Of a DNA stretch of 64,000 nucleotides, positions 47,383 through 56,269 are shown piece by piece. The position numbers and the translations under genes are program-made. Below the pieces are notes generated by a model. That model saw only the letters and a program-made list of their open reading frames with translations. It searched no databases and was not told the DNA's origin. The DNA lies in assembly GCF_030973515.1 (NCBI RefSeq), contig NZ_JARGZA010000002.1:1-64000 (forward strand), written 5' to 3'. Position 1 is the stretch's first letter. Each line of letters begins with the position of its first letter. This stretch comes from Jannaschia maritima. GTDB lineage: Bacteria; Pseudomonadota; Alphaproteobacteria; Rhodobacterales; Rhodobacteraceae.

Positions 47383-49640
47383 GCGATCCGATGGAGGCCA
47401 TCCGGCAGGCGTTCTTCGAGGAATGCGACGAACTGCTGGACCAGCTCGAGGAAGGGCTGCTCGCGTTGCAGGACGGCGCAGGAGACGGCGATACGATCGG
47501 CGCGGTCTTCCGCGCCGTACATTCGATCAAGGGCGGCGCCGGGGCGTTCGCGCTGGACGTGCTGACCGACTATGCGCACGCGTTCGAGAACGTTCTGGAT
47601 CAGGTTCGGTCGGGGACGCTGGCACTGGATCAGGACGTCGTGATGGTGCTCCTGCGGGCCGCGGACGTGCTGGCGGACGTGGCCCGGGCTACCGCTCGGG
47701 ACGAAGTACCGGATGCCGGCGCGATCGCGGCCGCGAAGGCCGAACTGTCCTCACTCGACCCGAACGGCGGCGCCGCATCCGCACCACCCGCGGCGGAGCC
47801 GGTCTTCGCGCCGCTCGCGCTCGACGGGCTCGATGATCTGCCGGACCTTCCGGATCCGGAGGGGGCGCCCGATGACGATGGGCCGACACCCGCCTTGCCG
47901 ACCGGTGCTGTGCGGGATTGGACGATCGACTTCGAACCCCTGCCCGGCCTGCTGACCAGCGGCAACGAGCCGCTCTACTTCTTTCGCTCGCTGGCCGTGC
48001 TCGGCGAGTTGCGCGTGTCGTGCGACACGACCGGTCTGCCTGGCCTCGACCGGCTCGACCCGTCGGACCTGATGCTGCGGTGGCGGGTCCATTTGATCCC
48101 CACGGCATTCGATCTGACGCGCACCGAGATCGAGAACGTCTTCGACTTCGCCGAAGGCCTCTGCCACCTGAAGATCGTGGAGGGAACCCCTGCGCGCGAC
48201 GATACGCTGCCCGAGCCGATCGCAAACCCCGCGATCGACCCGACGACGTCGGCACCGCCGCCGCCGTCCGTTCCGTCCCCCGACCCGACGGCGGCCCCGC
48301 GACCCGAGTCCGCTGGCGCGGTGCAGCTCGGTCCGCTACCGCAAGCCGCCGTGGTGCCCCTGCCGCCCGCGGCGGGCACATCCGCGCGCCCCGTCGCGAA
48401 GAAGCCCGGCACCGGCGTCAATCCCTCCGAGATGCGCGCGAAGCCTCAGTCCACCAGTGTCCGCGTCGATCTCCAGCGCGTGGATGACTTGGTGAACCTC
48501 GTCGGCGAGATCGTCATAGCGCAGGCCATGTTGTCGCAGATCGCCTCCGAGCCGGCACGGCACCAGGAACTCGTCGGCACGCTCGACAGCCTCAACCAGT
48601 TGACGCTGGAAGTGCAGGATAGCGTCATGGCCATCCGCGCCCTGCCGGTGAAGCCGCTGTTCCAGCGCATGTCCCGCATCGTGCGCGAGGCCGCGCAGAT
48701 GACGAGCAAGGACGTCCGCCTGACCACGTCGGGCGAGGACACGCAGATCGACAAGACGGTGATCGAACTGCTGGCCGATCCGTTGACGCATATGATCCGA
48801 AACGCGGTCGATCATGGCCTGGAGGAACCGAAGACGCGCAAGGCGGCGGGCAAGGCCGCCACCGGCACCATAACCCTGTCCGCGGCGCAGCGGTCCGATC
48901 GCGTCCTGGTCGAGATCGCGGATGACGGGGCGGGCATCGACCGCGCGAAGGTCCTGGCGAAGGCGCGCGAGAAGGGGCTTATCGAGGCGGACACGAACCC
49001 GGAGCCGGCCGAGATCGACCGCCTCCTGTTCCTGCCCGGCTTCTCGACCTCCGATCAGGTATCGGAACTGTCGGGGCGCGGCGTTGGCATGGATGTCGTG
49101 AACCGCGCGATCCAGGATCTGTCGGGCACCATCGCGATCCAGTCCGATCCGGGCAGAGGGACGAAGCTAACCGTCAGCTTGCCGCTGACCCTCGCGATCC
49201 TGGATGGAATGATCGTCTCGTGCCGTGGCGAACGATACGTGCTGCCGCTGGCATCCATCGTCGAGACGCAGATCCTCGAGGGATCGAAGATCGAAGGCGT
49301 GGCGGGCGGCGGGCAGGTCGTGCTGATGCAGGACCACATGGTCCCGATGTTCGACCTGGGCCTGTTGCTGGGCCGCCCCTATGTCGGTGTCGTGGAGGAG
49401 GAGCGTACCGTCCTGCTGATCGAGCCCGGCGACGGCGCGCCCTTCGCCCTCGTGGTCGACGGCATCGAATCGCAGCGCCAAGTCGTCGTGAAGGGCCTGG
49501 GCGAGAGCGTCGGCCGCATTCCCGGCGTGTCGGCGGCGACGATCCTCGGCGACGGTCAGGTCGCCCTCATCCTCGACGGCGTGGGCCTGCAGATGCTCGC
49601 CCGTCGATCGCACGCAAAACCCGAAAGGCTCGCCTCATGA
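47379..49640 (+). CDS. cheA: Chemotaxis histidine kinase CheA
   Basis: A 753-residue kinase with the full order: HPt domain with phosphorylatable His48 (RAVHSIKGGAGAF), an acidic Pro-rich linker, a P2-like segment (about 180-280), a Pro/Ala-rich linker, the P3 dimerisation helices (VRVDLQRVDDLVNLVGEIVIAQAML), the P4 ATPase (MIRNAVDHGLEEP; ADDGAGIDRAKV; GRGVGMDVVNRAI) and a C-terminal CheW-like P5 domain. It passes phosphate to the two CheY proteins. No chemoreceptor gene is in the window. Start and stop overlap neighbours by 4 bases each. Confidence 0.95.
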   Translation: MSDPMEAIRQAFFEECDELLDQLEEGLLALQDGAGDGDTIGAVFRAVHSIKGGAGAFALDVLTDYAHAFENVLDQVRSGTLALDQDVVMVLLRAADVLADVARATARDEVPDAGAIAAAKAELSSLDPNGGAASAPPAAEPVFAPLALDGLDDLPDLPDPEGAPDDDGPTPALPTGAVRDWTIDFEPLPGLLTSGNEPLYFFRSLAVLGELRVSCDTTGLPGLDRLDPSDLMLRWRVHLIPTAFDLTRTEIENVFDFAEGLCHLKIVEGTPARDDTLPEPIANPAIDPTTSAPPPPSVPSPDPTAAPRPESAGAVQLGPLPQAAVVPLPPAAGTSARPVAKKPGTGVNPSEMRAKPQSTSVRVDLQRVDDLVNLVGEIVIAQAMLSQIASEPARHQELVGTLDSLNQLTLEVQDSVMAIRALPVKPLFQRMSRIVREAAQMTSKDVRLTTSGEDTQIDKTVIELLADPLTHMIRNAVDHGLEEPKTRKAAGKAATGTITLSAAQRSDRVLVEIADDGAGIDRAKVLAKAREKGLIEADTNPEPAEIDRLLFLPGFSTSDQVSELSGRGVGMDVVNRAIQDLSGTIAIQSDPGRGTKLTVSLPLTLAILDGMIVSCRGERYVLPLASIVETQILEGSKIEGVAGGGQVVLMQDHMVPMFDLGLLLGRPYVGVVEEERTVLLIEPGDGAPFALVVDGIESQRQVVVKGLGESVGRIPGVSAATILGDGQVALILDGVGLQMLARRSHAKPERLAS

Positions 49641-50173
49641 ACGCCAGCGCCGCCGCCGCAATCGATTCCGTCCCCGCGCCGTCGGCCGCGGGCAATGCGG
49701 ACATACAGGGACGGGTCGAGTACCTGACCTTCCTGACGCATGGAAAGCGGTTCGCCGCGCCCATCACGGAGGTTCGCGAGATTCGGAACTGGTCAAATCC
49801 GACTTCCCTGCCCCATGCCCAGTCCCACCTGCTGGGGGTCGTCAACCTGCGGGGCACCGTGCTGCCCGTCGTCGATCTGGCGATGCGCCTTGGCATGGGT
49901 CCCACGGAGCCGGCCCCTCGGAACGTCTTCGTCGTGGTCGAAGTCGACGACCGTCCGGTCGGCCTGCTGGTGGAAGCGGTGGCCGACATCGTCGCTCCCG
50001 GACCCGACGACCACCAACCCCTGCCCGAATCGAGCGCGGAGGTGTCGGACCTCATCGCGGGGTTGATCCTAGCGGACGAGGGCATGATCCAGGTCCTGCA
50101 ACTCTCCGCGCTTCAGCCGACCCGGCACGAGATGGGGGACGCGGCCAAGACCCGCGTCGAGGAGGCGAATTGA
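49637..50173 (+). CDS. cheW: Chemotaxis coupling protein CheW
   Basis: A 178-residue adaptor with the double SH3-like CheW fold: VEYLTFLTHGKRFAAPITEVREI at the start, HLLGVVNLRGTVLPVVDLAMRLG in the middle and VGLLVEAVADIV toward the end. An N-terminal Ala/Ser-rich extension of about 25 residues is unusual. It links CheA to receptors. It overlaps cheA as ATGA and cheR as TTGA, so expression is coupled. Confidence 0.94.
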   Translation: MNASAAAAIDSVPAPSAAGNADIQGRVEYLTFLTHGKRFAAPITEVREIRNWSNPTSLPHAQSHLLGVVNLRGTVLPVVDLAMRLGMGPTEPAPRNVFVVVEVDDRPVGLLVEAVADIVAPGPDDHQPLPESSAEVSDLIAGLILADEGMIQVLQLSALQPTRHEMGDAAKTRVEEAN

Positions 50174-51018
50174 TCGCGCTGGACGAGCCCACGTTCCGCC
50201 GCATCGCCACCGTCCTGCACGACGAGGCCGGCATCCACCTTCAACCGTCGAAGGCGGCGATGATCCGCGCCCGCTTGCGGCGGCGCCTGCGGATGCTGGG
50301 CCTGACGGACTATGCGGACTACTGTGACCTGCTCGATGCCGCCGGCACCGCCGGATCATCGGAACGCCGGGAGTTGGTGAACGCGCTGACGACGAACGTG
50401 ACCGGCTTTTTTCGCGAGCCCCACCATTTCGACGCGATCGCGGCCGATGCCCGCGCGCGGATGCATCACCAGATCGAACGTCCCTACGGCCTCTGGTCGG
50501 CCGGGTCGTCCGACGGTTCGGAAGCCGTATCCGCGGTGCTGGCCATCGCGGAAGCGGTTCCGACCCTCGACCCGAAGCGGCTACGTGTCCTGGCCACCGA
50601 CATCGACGACGAGGCCATGGCCGCCGTCGCGCGGGGCCGGTACCCGGGGACGGCCCTGCCGCCGGATCGGACGGTCCGCCATGCCGGGGCGCTCGACCAG
50701 CACACCGATGGCACGTTCGGCCTCGCCGCGCGCCTGCGCCCGTGCATCGAATTGCGTCGCCACAACCTGGTGGGCGACCGGCCGGTGCAGGCCCAGTTCG
50801 ACGTCGTCCTGTGCCGTAACGTGATGATCTACTTCGACGATGCGACGAAGGCCCGCGTGCAGCGCGACCTGATCCGCGCCGTCCGGCCCGGCGGCATGCT
50901 CTGCCTCGGTCACAGCGAGCGGCTGCTGAAGGGCGAGCCGGGGGAACGGGACATGCAGCGGATCGGGACGACCTGTTACCGCCGCGACGATTCGGGGAGA
51001 AGCCTGCGATGTCAGTGA
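50170..51018 (+). CDS. cheR: CheR-type chemoreceptor methyltransferase with divergent SAM motif
   Basis: A 282-residue protein with the CheR N-terminal helical domain (FRRIATVLHDEAGIHL; RLRRRLRMLG), NVTGFFREPHHFD and a Rossmann domain ending VLCRNVMIYFDDATKARV and GHSERLL. The SAM-binding loop, usually GCSTGEEPYS, reads GSSDGSEAVS, so activity may be altered. The start is TTG, preceded by a strong GGAGG and overlapping the cheW stop as TTGA. It would methylate receptor glutamates, but no CheB demethylase is encoded in the operon. Its 3' end overlaps the second cheY by 10 bases. Confidence 0.9.
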   Translation: MIALDEPTFRRIATVLHDEAGIHLQPSKAAMIRARLRRRLRMLGLTDYADYCDLLDAAGTAGSSERRELVNALTTNVTGFFREPHHFDAIAADARARMHHQIERPYGLWSAGSSDGSEAVSAVLAIAEAVPTLDPKRLRVLATDIDDEAMAAVARGRYPGTALPPDRTVRHAGALDQHTDGTFGLAARLRPCIELRRHNLVGDRPVQAQFDVVLCRNVMIYFDDATKARVQRDLIRAVRPGGMLCLGHSERLLKGEPGERDMQRIGTTCYRRDDSGRSLRCQ

Positions 51019-51395
51019 GGGACAAGCTGCGCGTCCTCGTGGTGGACGACACCTCGACGAGCAGGGGGCTGATCCTGCAGGCGCTCGACGGGTTCGGCGT
51101 GCGCCACGTCGAATACGCGGAGGACGGCGAGAAGGCGCTCGAGAGCCTCGGCCGGCGCCCGGTCCACCTGATCATCTCGGACTATAACATGCCGAACATG
51201 GATGGGCTGCGCCTGCTCCATGCGGTGCGCAGCAACGCCGCGACCGCGAAGACGGGCTTCCTGCTGATCTCGGGCCGGGCCGATGACGCCCTGCTGGAAG
51301 CCGGCAAGAAGCTTCGCATGAACAACTTCCTGACCAAGCCCTTCCAGCCCAGCGACCTGCGCGCCGCCGTGGAATCGGTCGTCGGTCGGCTATGA
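51009..51395 (+). CDS. CheY-type response regulator (second)
   Basis: A 128-residue single receiver domain with the acidic pair at residues 13-14, phosphoacceptor Asp58 (ISDYNMPNMDG) and LTKPF lysine. The conserved Thr/Ser position carries Ser (LLISGRADD). It differs clearly from the first CheY of the operon, which suggests a division of labour between motor-binding and phosphate sink. It overlaps cheR by 10 bases and the following small gene by 4. Confidence 0.92.
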   Translation: MSVRDKLRVLVVDDTSTSRGLILQALDGFGVRHVEYAEDGEKALESLGRRPVHLIISDYNMPNMDGLRLLHAVRSNAATAKTGFLLISGRADDALLEAGKKLRMNNFLTKPFQPSDLRAAVESVVGRL

Positions 51396-51757
51396 CGCGC
51401 AACGGGGGCACCGCGACGGCGGGCGGCGGGCCGGGCGATCCCGAATGGGACGCCTCCTTCTGCATTGCCCTGTCCGACGAGGCGCTGGACCTGACCTCCC
51501 AGCTGCGATCCCTCCAGGACGACCTTTCGGAGATCCCCGGCACGATGATCCCCGACCACATGGTGCAGACCGCTCAGGCCCTGGACCGGGTGTGTCAGAC
51601 CTTGGAGGACATGAGCGCGATCTTCGCGCGGCTGGCCCACGCCCCGCCGCTGGCCGATGCGGTCGCCGTCGCCAGCCAGGAAACGCTGCGCCATCGCCTC
51701 CTGTCGCCGATGGAGCGCAGCGGCGCGTTGGACACGGGCGCCGTGGAACTGTTCTGA
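51392..51757 (+). CDS. Unknown 121-residue protein at the end of the chemosensory operon
   Basis: I do not recognise this protein. It is acidic and mostly helical: a Gly-rich N-terminus (1-20), a long helix-forming stretch (about 30-90; ALDLTSQLRSLQDDLSEIP and MVQTAQALDRVCQTLEDMSAIF) and a Ser/Arg-rich end. A Gln-Asp-Asp cluster in the first helix recalls CheZ-type CheY phosphatases only vaguely. Its start overlaps the second CheY as ATGA, so a job tied to that regulator is likely. It converges on the ABC exporter gene after 16 bases. Confidence 0.7.
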   Translation: MTRNGGTATAGGGPGDPEWDASFCIALSDEALDLTSQLRSLQDDLSEIPGTMIPDHMVQTAQALDRVCQTLEDMSAIFARLAHAPPLADAVAVASQETLRHRLLSPMERSGALDTGAVELF

Positions 51758-51767
51758 TCGTCGCTAC

Positions 51768-51782
51768 GCGGCCCTAGGCCGC
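51768..51782. terminator. Short palindrome across the convergent stop region
   Basis: GCGGCC and GGCCGC pair around CTA, and that CTA is the stop codon of the ABC exporter read on the minus strand. It lies between the ends of two converging genes and may help end both transcripts. The stem is only 6 bp. Confidence 0.3.
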
Positions 51783-53600
51783 CTCGCCCTCCTCCGCCTC
51801 GGCAGCCTGGCGATGCCACATCGCCGCATAGCGGCCGTCCCGAGTCAGCAAGGTGTCATGCGTGCCTTCCTCGACGATCACTCCGCCTTCCAAGACGACG
51901 ATGCGATCGGCATCGACCACCGTGGACAGGCGGTGCGCGATGGTGATGACGCTGCGACCGCGGGACATCAGGCGGAGCTCGTTCTGGATGTCGCGCTCCG
52001 TCTCGGTGTCCAGCGCACTCGTGGCCTCGTCGAGCACCAGGATCGGCGGGTCCTTCAGAAGGGTCCGCGCGATCCCCACCCGCTGCTTTTCGCCGCCGGA
52101 CAGCTTCAGTCCGCGCTCGCCTACGGCCGTCTCGTAACCCTGCGGCAGGGACCGGATGAACCCGTCCACCTTGGCTGCGCGGGCCGCGGCCTCCACCTCC
52201 GCGAAGGACGCGTTCGGTCGTCCGTACGCGATGTTGTAGCGCAGCGTGTCGTTGAACAGGACGGTGTCCTGCGGCACGACGCCGATCCTGGCATGCAGGC
52301 TGTCCTGCGTCACGTCGCGCACGTCCTGGCCGTCGATCAGGATCGCCCCGTCCGTCACGTCGTAGAAGCGGAATAGAAGGCGCCCGATCGTTGACTTGCC
52401 GGACCCCGACGGTCCCACCACGGCGACCGTCTGCCCGGCCTCGACGACCAGATCGACCCCCTGCAGGATCGGACGCTCCGGGTTGTACCCGAAATGGACG
52501 TCGCGCAACTCGATGCGGCCACCCGTGACGCGCAGAGGTGCCGCCCCCGGCCGGTCGGCGATCTCCGTGGGCTGCTCCAACAGGCCGAACATCTCGCCCA
52601 TATCGACCAGGGCCTGGCGGATCTCGCGGTACACCGTGCCCAGGAAGTTCAGCGGCATGGTGATCTGGATCATGTACGCGTTGACCATCACGAAGTCGCC
52701 GACCGTCAGGTCGCCCGCCTGCACGCCCATCGCGGCCATGACCATCACCGTCACCAAGCCGGTCGTGATGATGATCGACTGCCCGACGTTCAGAAACCCG
52801 AGGGAATAGGCCGTTCGCAGGGCTGCCCTTTCGTATCCCTCCATCGCGGAGTCGTAGCGCGCTGCCTCCCGCGCTTCCGCACCGAAGTACTTCACGGTCT
52901 CGAAGTTCAGCAGGCTGTCGATGGCCTTCTGGTTCGCATCGGTGTCCTGCTCGTTCATGGCCCGCCGGATCGCCACCCGCCATTCGGTCACCCGGAACGT
53001 GAACGCCACGTAGACGACGATCGTGACGACCACGACGGCAGTATAGCGCCAGTCGAAGGCGAGCAGCAGCACGACCGCGATCATGACGAGTTCCAGCATC
53101 AGCGGCCCGATGCTGAACAACAGGAACCGAAGGAGGAAGTCGACCCCCTTCACGCCGCGCTCGATGATCCGCGACAGGCCGCCGGTCTTGCGCGTCACGT
53201 GATACCGCATGGACAGCCGGTGCATGTGCGTGAACGTCTCGGACGCGAGACGGCGCAGCGCCCGCTGGCCGACGGGTGCGAAGACGACGTCTCGCAACTG
53301 CTGGAACCCGATGGTCATGGCCCGCGCCAGGCCATAGGCGACCGTCAGGGCGACGGCCCCCGCGCCGAGCGCCCAGGCCGGGGTCGCCGTCTGCGGCGTC
53401 AGGCCATCGACCGCGGCCTTGTACAGGAACGGCGTGGCGACCGCGATGATCTTCGCCAGGAACAGCGCCGCGAAAGCGAGGACGACCCGGCGCTTCACCC
53501 ATCCCTGCCCATCGGGCCAGACATAGGGGGCGACACGCCGTACGATGGACACGCCCGATGCTTCGCCGTCGGGCCGATCATAGGTGATGGGGGGGCTCAT
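51774..53600 (-). CDS. Atm1-type ABC exporter (fused permease and ATPase)
   Basis: A 608-residue half-transporter. Six transmembrane helices (about 40-320) carry the Atm1-family features YHVTRKTGGLSRIIERGVKG, VTEWRVAIRRAMNEQDTDANQKAIDSLLNFETVKYFGAE and LVDMGEMF. The ATPase domain has Walker A GPSGSGKSTIGRLL, signature KLSGGEKQRVGIART and Walker B ILVLDEATSALD. Homologues export glutathione-bound or sulfur-containing compounds and metals, a function inferred here. The ATG at 53600 is preferred; a GTG 9 bases upstream is possible. It follows the LysM gene by about 37 bases. Confidence 0.9.
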   Translation of the reverse strand: MSPPITYDRPDGEASGVSIVRRVAPYVWPDGQGWVKRRVVLAFAALFLAKIIAVATPFLYKAAVDGLTPQTATPAWALGAGAVALTVAYGLARAMTIGFQQLRDVVFAPVGQRALRRLASETFTHMHRLSMRYHVTRKTGGLSRIIERGVKGVDFLLRFLLFSIGPLMLELVMIAVVLLLAFDWRYTAVVVVTIVVYVAFTFRVTEWRVAIRRAMNEQDTDANQKAIDSLLNFETVKYFGAEAREAARYDSAMEGYERAALRTAYSLGFLNVGQSIIITTGLVTVMVMAAMGVQAGDLTVGDFVMVNAYMIQITMPLNFLGTVYREIRQALVDMGEMFGLLEQPTEIADRPGAAPLRVTGGRIELRDVHFGYNPERPILQGVDLVVEAGQTVAVVGPSGSGKSTIGRLLFRFYDVTDGAILIDGQDVRDVTQDSLHARIGVVPQDTVLFNDTLRYNIAYGRPNASFAEVEAAARAAKVDGFIRSLPQGYETAVGERGLKLSGGEKQRVGIARTLLKDPPILVLDEATSALDTETERDIQNELRLMSRGRSVITIAHRLSTVVDADRIVVLEGGVIVEEGTHDTLLTRDGRYAAMWHRQAAEAEEGEAA

Positions 53601-53637
53601 CCGCGACACCTAGGGGGTGGCGGCCGGTTCCGCCACC

Positions 53638-55632
53638 TCACTCGATGCGCGAACCGGGGCTGCGTGGAAGCGCGAAGACCTGGCCCGGATAGATCAGGTC
53701 CGGATCCCGGATCAGATCGCGGTTCGCTTCGAATATCTGAACGTATTGGAGGCCGTCTCCGAACCAGCCTTCCGATATGGCCCACAGGGTGAAGCCCGGC
53801 TGCACTGTGATCGCGCTGATCCCCGCCGCCCGGGCGGCGCGCGCGAGGTCGGGGGCGCTTCGCTGGAACGGCGTTTCCAGGCGGGACGCGACTCCCCCGC
53901 TCGCGTCGACCGCATCGATGCGCAGCGTGTACACCCCTTCCGCCACCCCCGGCAGGGGCGAGGACCACACGCCGTCGTCCGGTACTCGAATCGTTCCCAC
54001 GGATCGATTGTCAAGATAGACGCGCAACTCGCTGTCGGGCGATGCGGTCCCGGTCAACCGGACGTCGCCCGTCGCATCGTAGCTGATCGCGTCGAGGCCC
54101 AACGTTTCGGCCACCTGCGGGGGGCGGTCCGCGCGCGTCAGCAGCGTGACCCCATCGGGGCCCGTCCGGAACAGGCGCGGCGCGGGCGGATCGGCACGGG
54201 CGGCCAGTTGCGCATCACCATCGGGCAGAGATGCAGGCGCGGTGGTGATCGGCGGCGCATCCGCTGCGATGGGTGCATCGGCATCACCGACCGGGCGCGG
54301 CGGCCGGCCCGGCAGGCCGCCCGGCCGGGCAGCGATCGGTGCGGCGGGCCCGGCCCCGGGTACCTTCGCGACACCACGATCACGGGAGGGCACTTCGCCT
54401 GGGGAAACGCGCTGATGGAGCACGCCGACGGGGGGGGACGCGATGCCCACGACGGGCGGAGCCTGCGAGGTCTCGTTCGCCTCGTCCCCCGACGGCCCGA
54501 CGGACGGTCCGCTTGGATCGGTTTCACCATCCCGCACCGTCGGCGCCGCGTCCGACGCTTCCCCCGGGTTGCGTTCCAGCGCAGCGATCACGACCTCGTC
54601 TCCCGCCAGGGTGGACCCGTCAGCGGGCCGATCACGTGCGTTCGGCGTTCCCACGTCGGGATCAGCCGCGTCATCGTCCGAGTTATCGATCAATGGGCCG
54701 TTCGCGACCGAAGCGCCATTCGTCCCGTCGCCCGCGACGGATGCGATGGCCGCTGCCAGGCGGGAACCGGACAGGGTTGGTTGTCCCGTCGCGTCGTCCG
54801 ACTTCGTTCCCGGGACGGAGCGTGAAGCGTCGGACGTGGCTATGCCGTCACGTCCACTCGCGATGTCCACCGATCCACGGACAGGGTTCGGGACGTCGAC
54901 AGCATCCCCTGGTTCCGTGACCCGGGGGGGACCCACCGGCTGTCCATCACCCGTCGCCCCCTCGACGGCACCGGTTGCGGGGTCGGACGGCGGTAGCTCT
55001 CCTCCCTTTGCTCGATCCCACGCTTCGACGGCATCGGCCATGCGCGTCGTGCCGTCATCGTCCGCCTCGCCGTCACGGTCGGCGCGCGACTGTCGCGGAG
55101 CGACGATGATGCCTCCGCGCGACGGCGTCACCGCGCCGGCCCGATCCTCGGCCTCGACTGTCAGCAGCATGGGCACGCCGGTATCCGGTACGTCGAGAAA
55201 CGCGACGAAGTTGCCCTGTCCGTCCGCGGTGGCGCGCGCGACCGCCTGGCCATCGACGCGCAGCGTGACCGACTGCCCTCCGGGGGCGCGCCCCGCGACG
55301 ACCCCGGCCCCGTCGCCTTCCACCCGGACCAGATCGAAGCTCGGCGCGGCGGTGGGGATCGCGGGCGTCGCGGGCGGGTCGACCCTCCCGTCCGGCCGGT
55401 TCACCGCGTCCGACGTCTCCGGTCCGTCCTCATCGTCGTGCGCTGCGGTCGCATCCCCGGAGGCCGCGGCGATCGGCTCCCGATCGCCGGACACGCGGTC
55501 CAGGCGATCGGCCGGGACCACGGCGACCGCGTCCACCGACCCCGCCTCGTCGTTCGACAGAACCGCGAGCACCACGAGCGCGACCGCGAAGGCCGCCGCC
55601 GCGCCGAGCGCTATGTTGTTGCCCTGCGTCAT
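53638..55632 (-). CDS. LysM-domain protein with long acidic linker
   Basis: A 664-residue protein with one N-terminal hydrophobic helix (about 8-24, an anchor or uncleaved signal), a long Asp/Pro/Ala/Gly-rich region (about 30-470) that looks disordered and contains Ig-like or beta-sandwich strands (SVTLRVDGQAVARATADGQG; TGTASPDSELRVYLDNRSVG), and a C-terminal LysM repeat (ITVQPGFTLWAISEGWFGD ... NRDLIRDPDLIYPGQVFALP). LysM binds peptidoglycan, so it probably spans inner membrane to murein. GGGAG precedes the ATG. It is divergent from the LOG-family gene and is followed by the ABC exporter. Confidence 0.85.
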   Translation of the reverse strand: MTQGNNIALGAAAAFAVALVVLAVLSNDEAGSVDAVAVVPADRLDRVSGDREPIAAASGDATAAHDDEDGPETSDAVNRPDGRVDPPATPAIPTAAPSFDLVRVEGDGAGVVAGRAPGGQSVTLRVDGQAVARATADGQGNFVAFLDVPDTGVPMLLTVEAEDRAGAVTPSRGGIIVAPRQSRADRDGEADDDGTTRMADAVEAWDRAKGGELPPSDPATGAVEGATGDGQPVGPPRVTEPGDAVDVPNPVRGSVDIASGRDGIATSDASRSVPGTKSDDATGQPTLSGSRLAAAIASVAGDGTNGASVANGPLIDNSDDDAADPDVGTPNARDRPADGSTLAGDEVVIAALERNPGEASDAAPTVRDGETDPSGPSVGPSGDEANETSQAPPVVGIASPPVGVLHQRVSPGEVPSRDRGVAKVPGAGPAAPIAARPGGLPGRPPRPVGDADAPIAADAPPITTAPASLPDGDAQLAARADPPAPRLFRTGPDGVTLLTRADRPPQVAETLGLDAISYDATGDVRLTGTASPDSELRVYLDNRSVGTIRVPDDGVWSSPLPGVAEGVYTLRIDAVDASGGVASRLETPFQRSAPDLARAARAAGISAITVQPGFTLWAISEGWFGDGLQYVQIFEANRDLIRDPDLIYPGQVFALPRSPGSRIE

Positions 55633-55688
55633 TCCCGCTCCCTGCGCGGCCCTGAGCTTTGGTGCAAGGAATAACCGTCACTACCGTT

Positions 55689-55704
55689 AGCGTCAAAAGA
55701 CGCT
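55689..55704. other. Hairpin in the LysM-LOG divergent gap
   Basis: AGCGTC-AAAA-GACGCT is a perfect 6-bp stem with an A4 loop in the 94-base gap, 23 bases before the LOG-family start. It could be an operator or a leader hairpin; nothing else stands out in the gap apart from the GGAGG ribosome site of the LOG gene. Confidence 0.35.
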
Positions 55705-55726
55705 CCTATCGTCCCCGGAGGACCCG

Positions 55727-56269
55727 ATGACATTCCGATCCGTATGCGTCTATTGCGGGTCCCGCGACGGGGCCGATCCGGCCTTCGCCTCTGCCGCGAA
55801 CGACCTAGGAGAAGGCATCGCCGCTCGGGGCTGGCGGCTGGTCTATGGTGCAGGGGACGTAGGGCTGATGGGCCGGGTGGCCCGCCGTGTGCAGGCGGCG
55901 GGTGGCGATACGTTCGGCGTGATCCCCCAGCATCTGCTGAACCGCGAGGTCGGAAAGCGCGATCTCGCGCGCTTCGTGGTCACCGAGACGATGCACGAAC
56001 GCAAGAAGGTGATGCTGATGAACGCCGATGCGGTCGTCGTGCTGCCCGGCGGCGCCGGCACGTTGGACGAGTTCTTCGAAGTGCTGACGTGGCGCCAGTT
56101 GGGACTGCACGACAAGCCCATCGTGCTGCTGAACGTCGCCGGTTACTGGGACGGCTTGACCGCGGTCCTGGAAGGGATCGTCGCCCGGCGCTTCGCCGAG
56201 CCATCGTTGACGTCCCTGTATGCGACGGCCCCCGATGCGGGGGCCGCGCTGTCGCTGCTGAAGGGTTAG
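55727..56269 (+). CDS. LOG-family protein (cytokinin riboside monophosphate phosphoribohydrolase type)
   Basis: A 180-residue Rossmann-fold protein of the TIGR00730/LOG family. VCVYCGSRDGADP opens the fold, GLMGRVARRVQAAGG follows, and the catalytic PGGAGTLDEFFEVLTW is intact, so it should hydrolyse nucleoside 5'-monophosphates to base and ribose 5-phosphate. In bacteria the physiological substrate is usually AMP or an N6-modified relative. GGAGG lies 5 bases before the ATG. Its stop overlaps the end of the convergent host-attachment-type gene by 4 bases. Confidence 0.92.
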   Translation: MTFRSVCVYCGSRDGADPAFASAANDLGEGIAARGWRLVYGAGDVGLMGRVARRVQAAGGDTFGVIPQHLLNREVGKRDLARFVVTETMHERKKVMLMNADAVVVLPGGAGTLDEFFEVLTWRQLGLHDKPIVLLNVAGYWDGLTAVLEGIVARRFAEPSLTSLYATAPDAGAALSLLKG

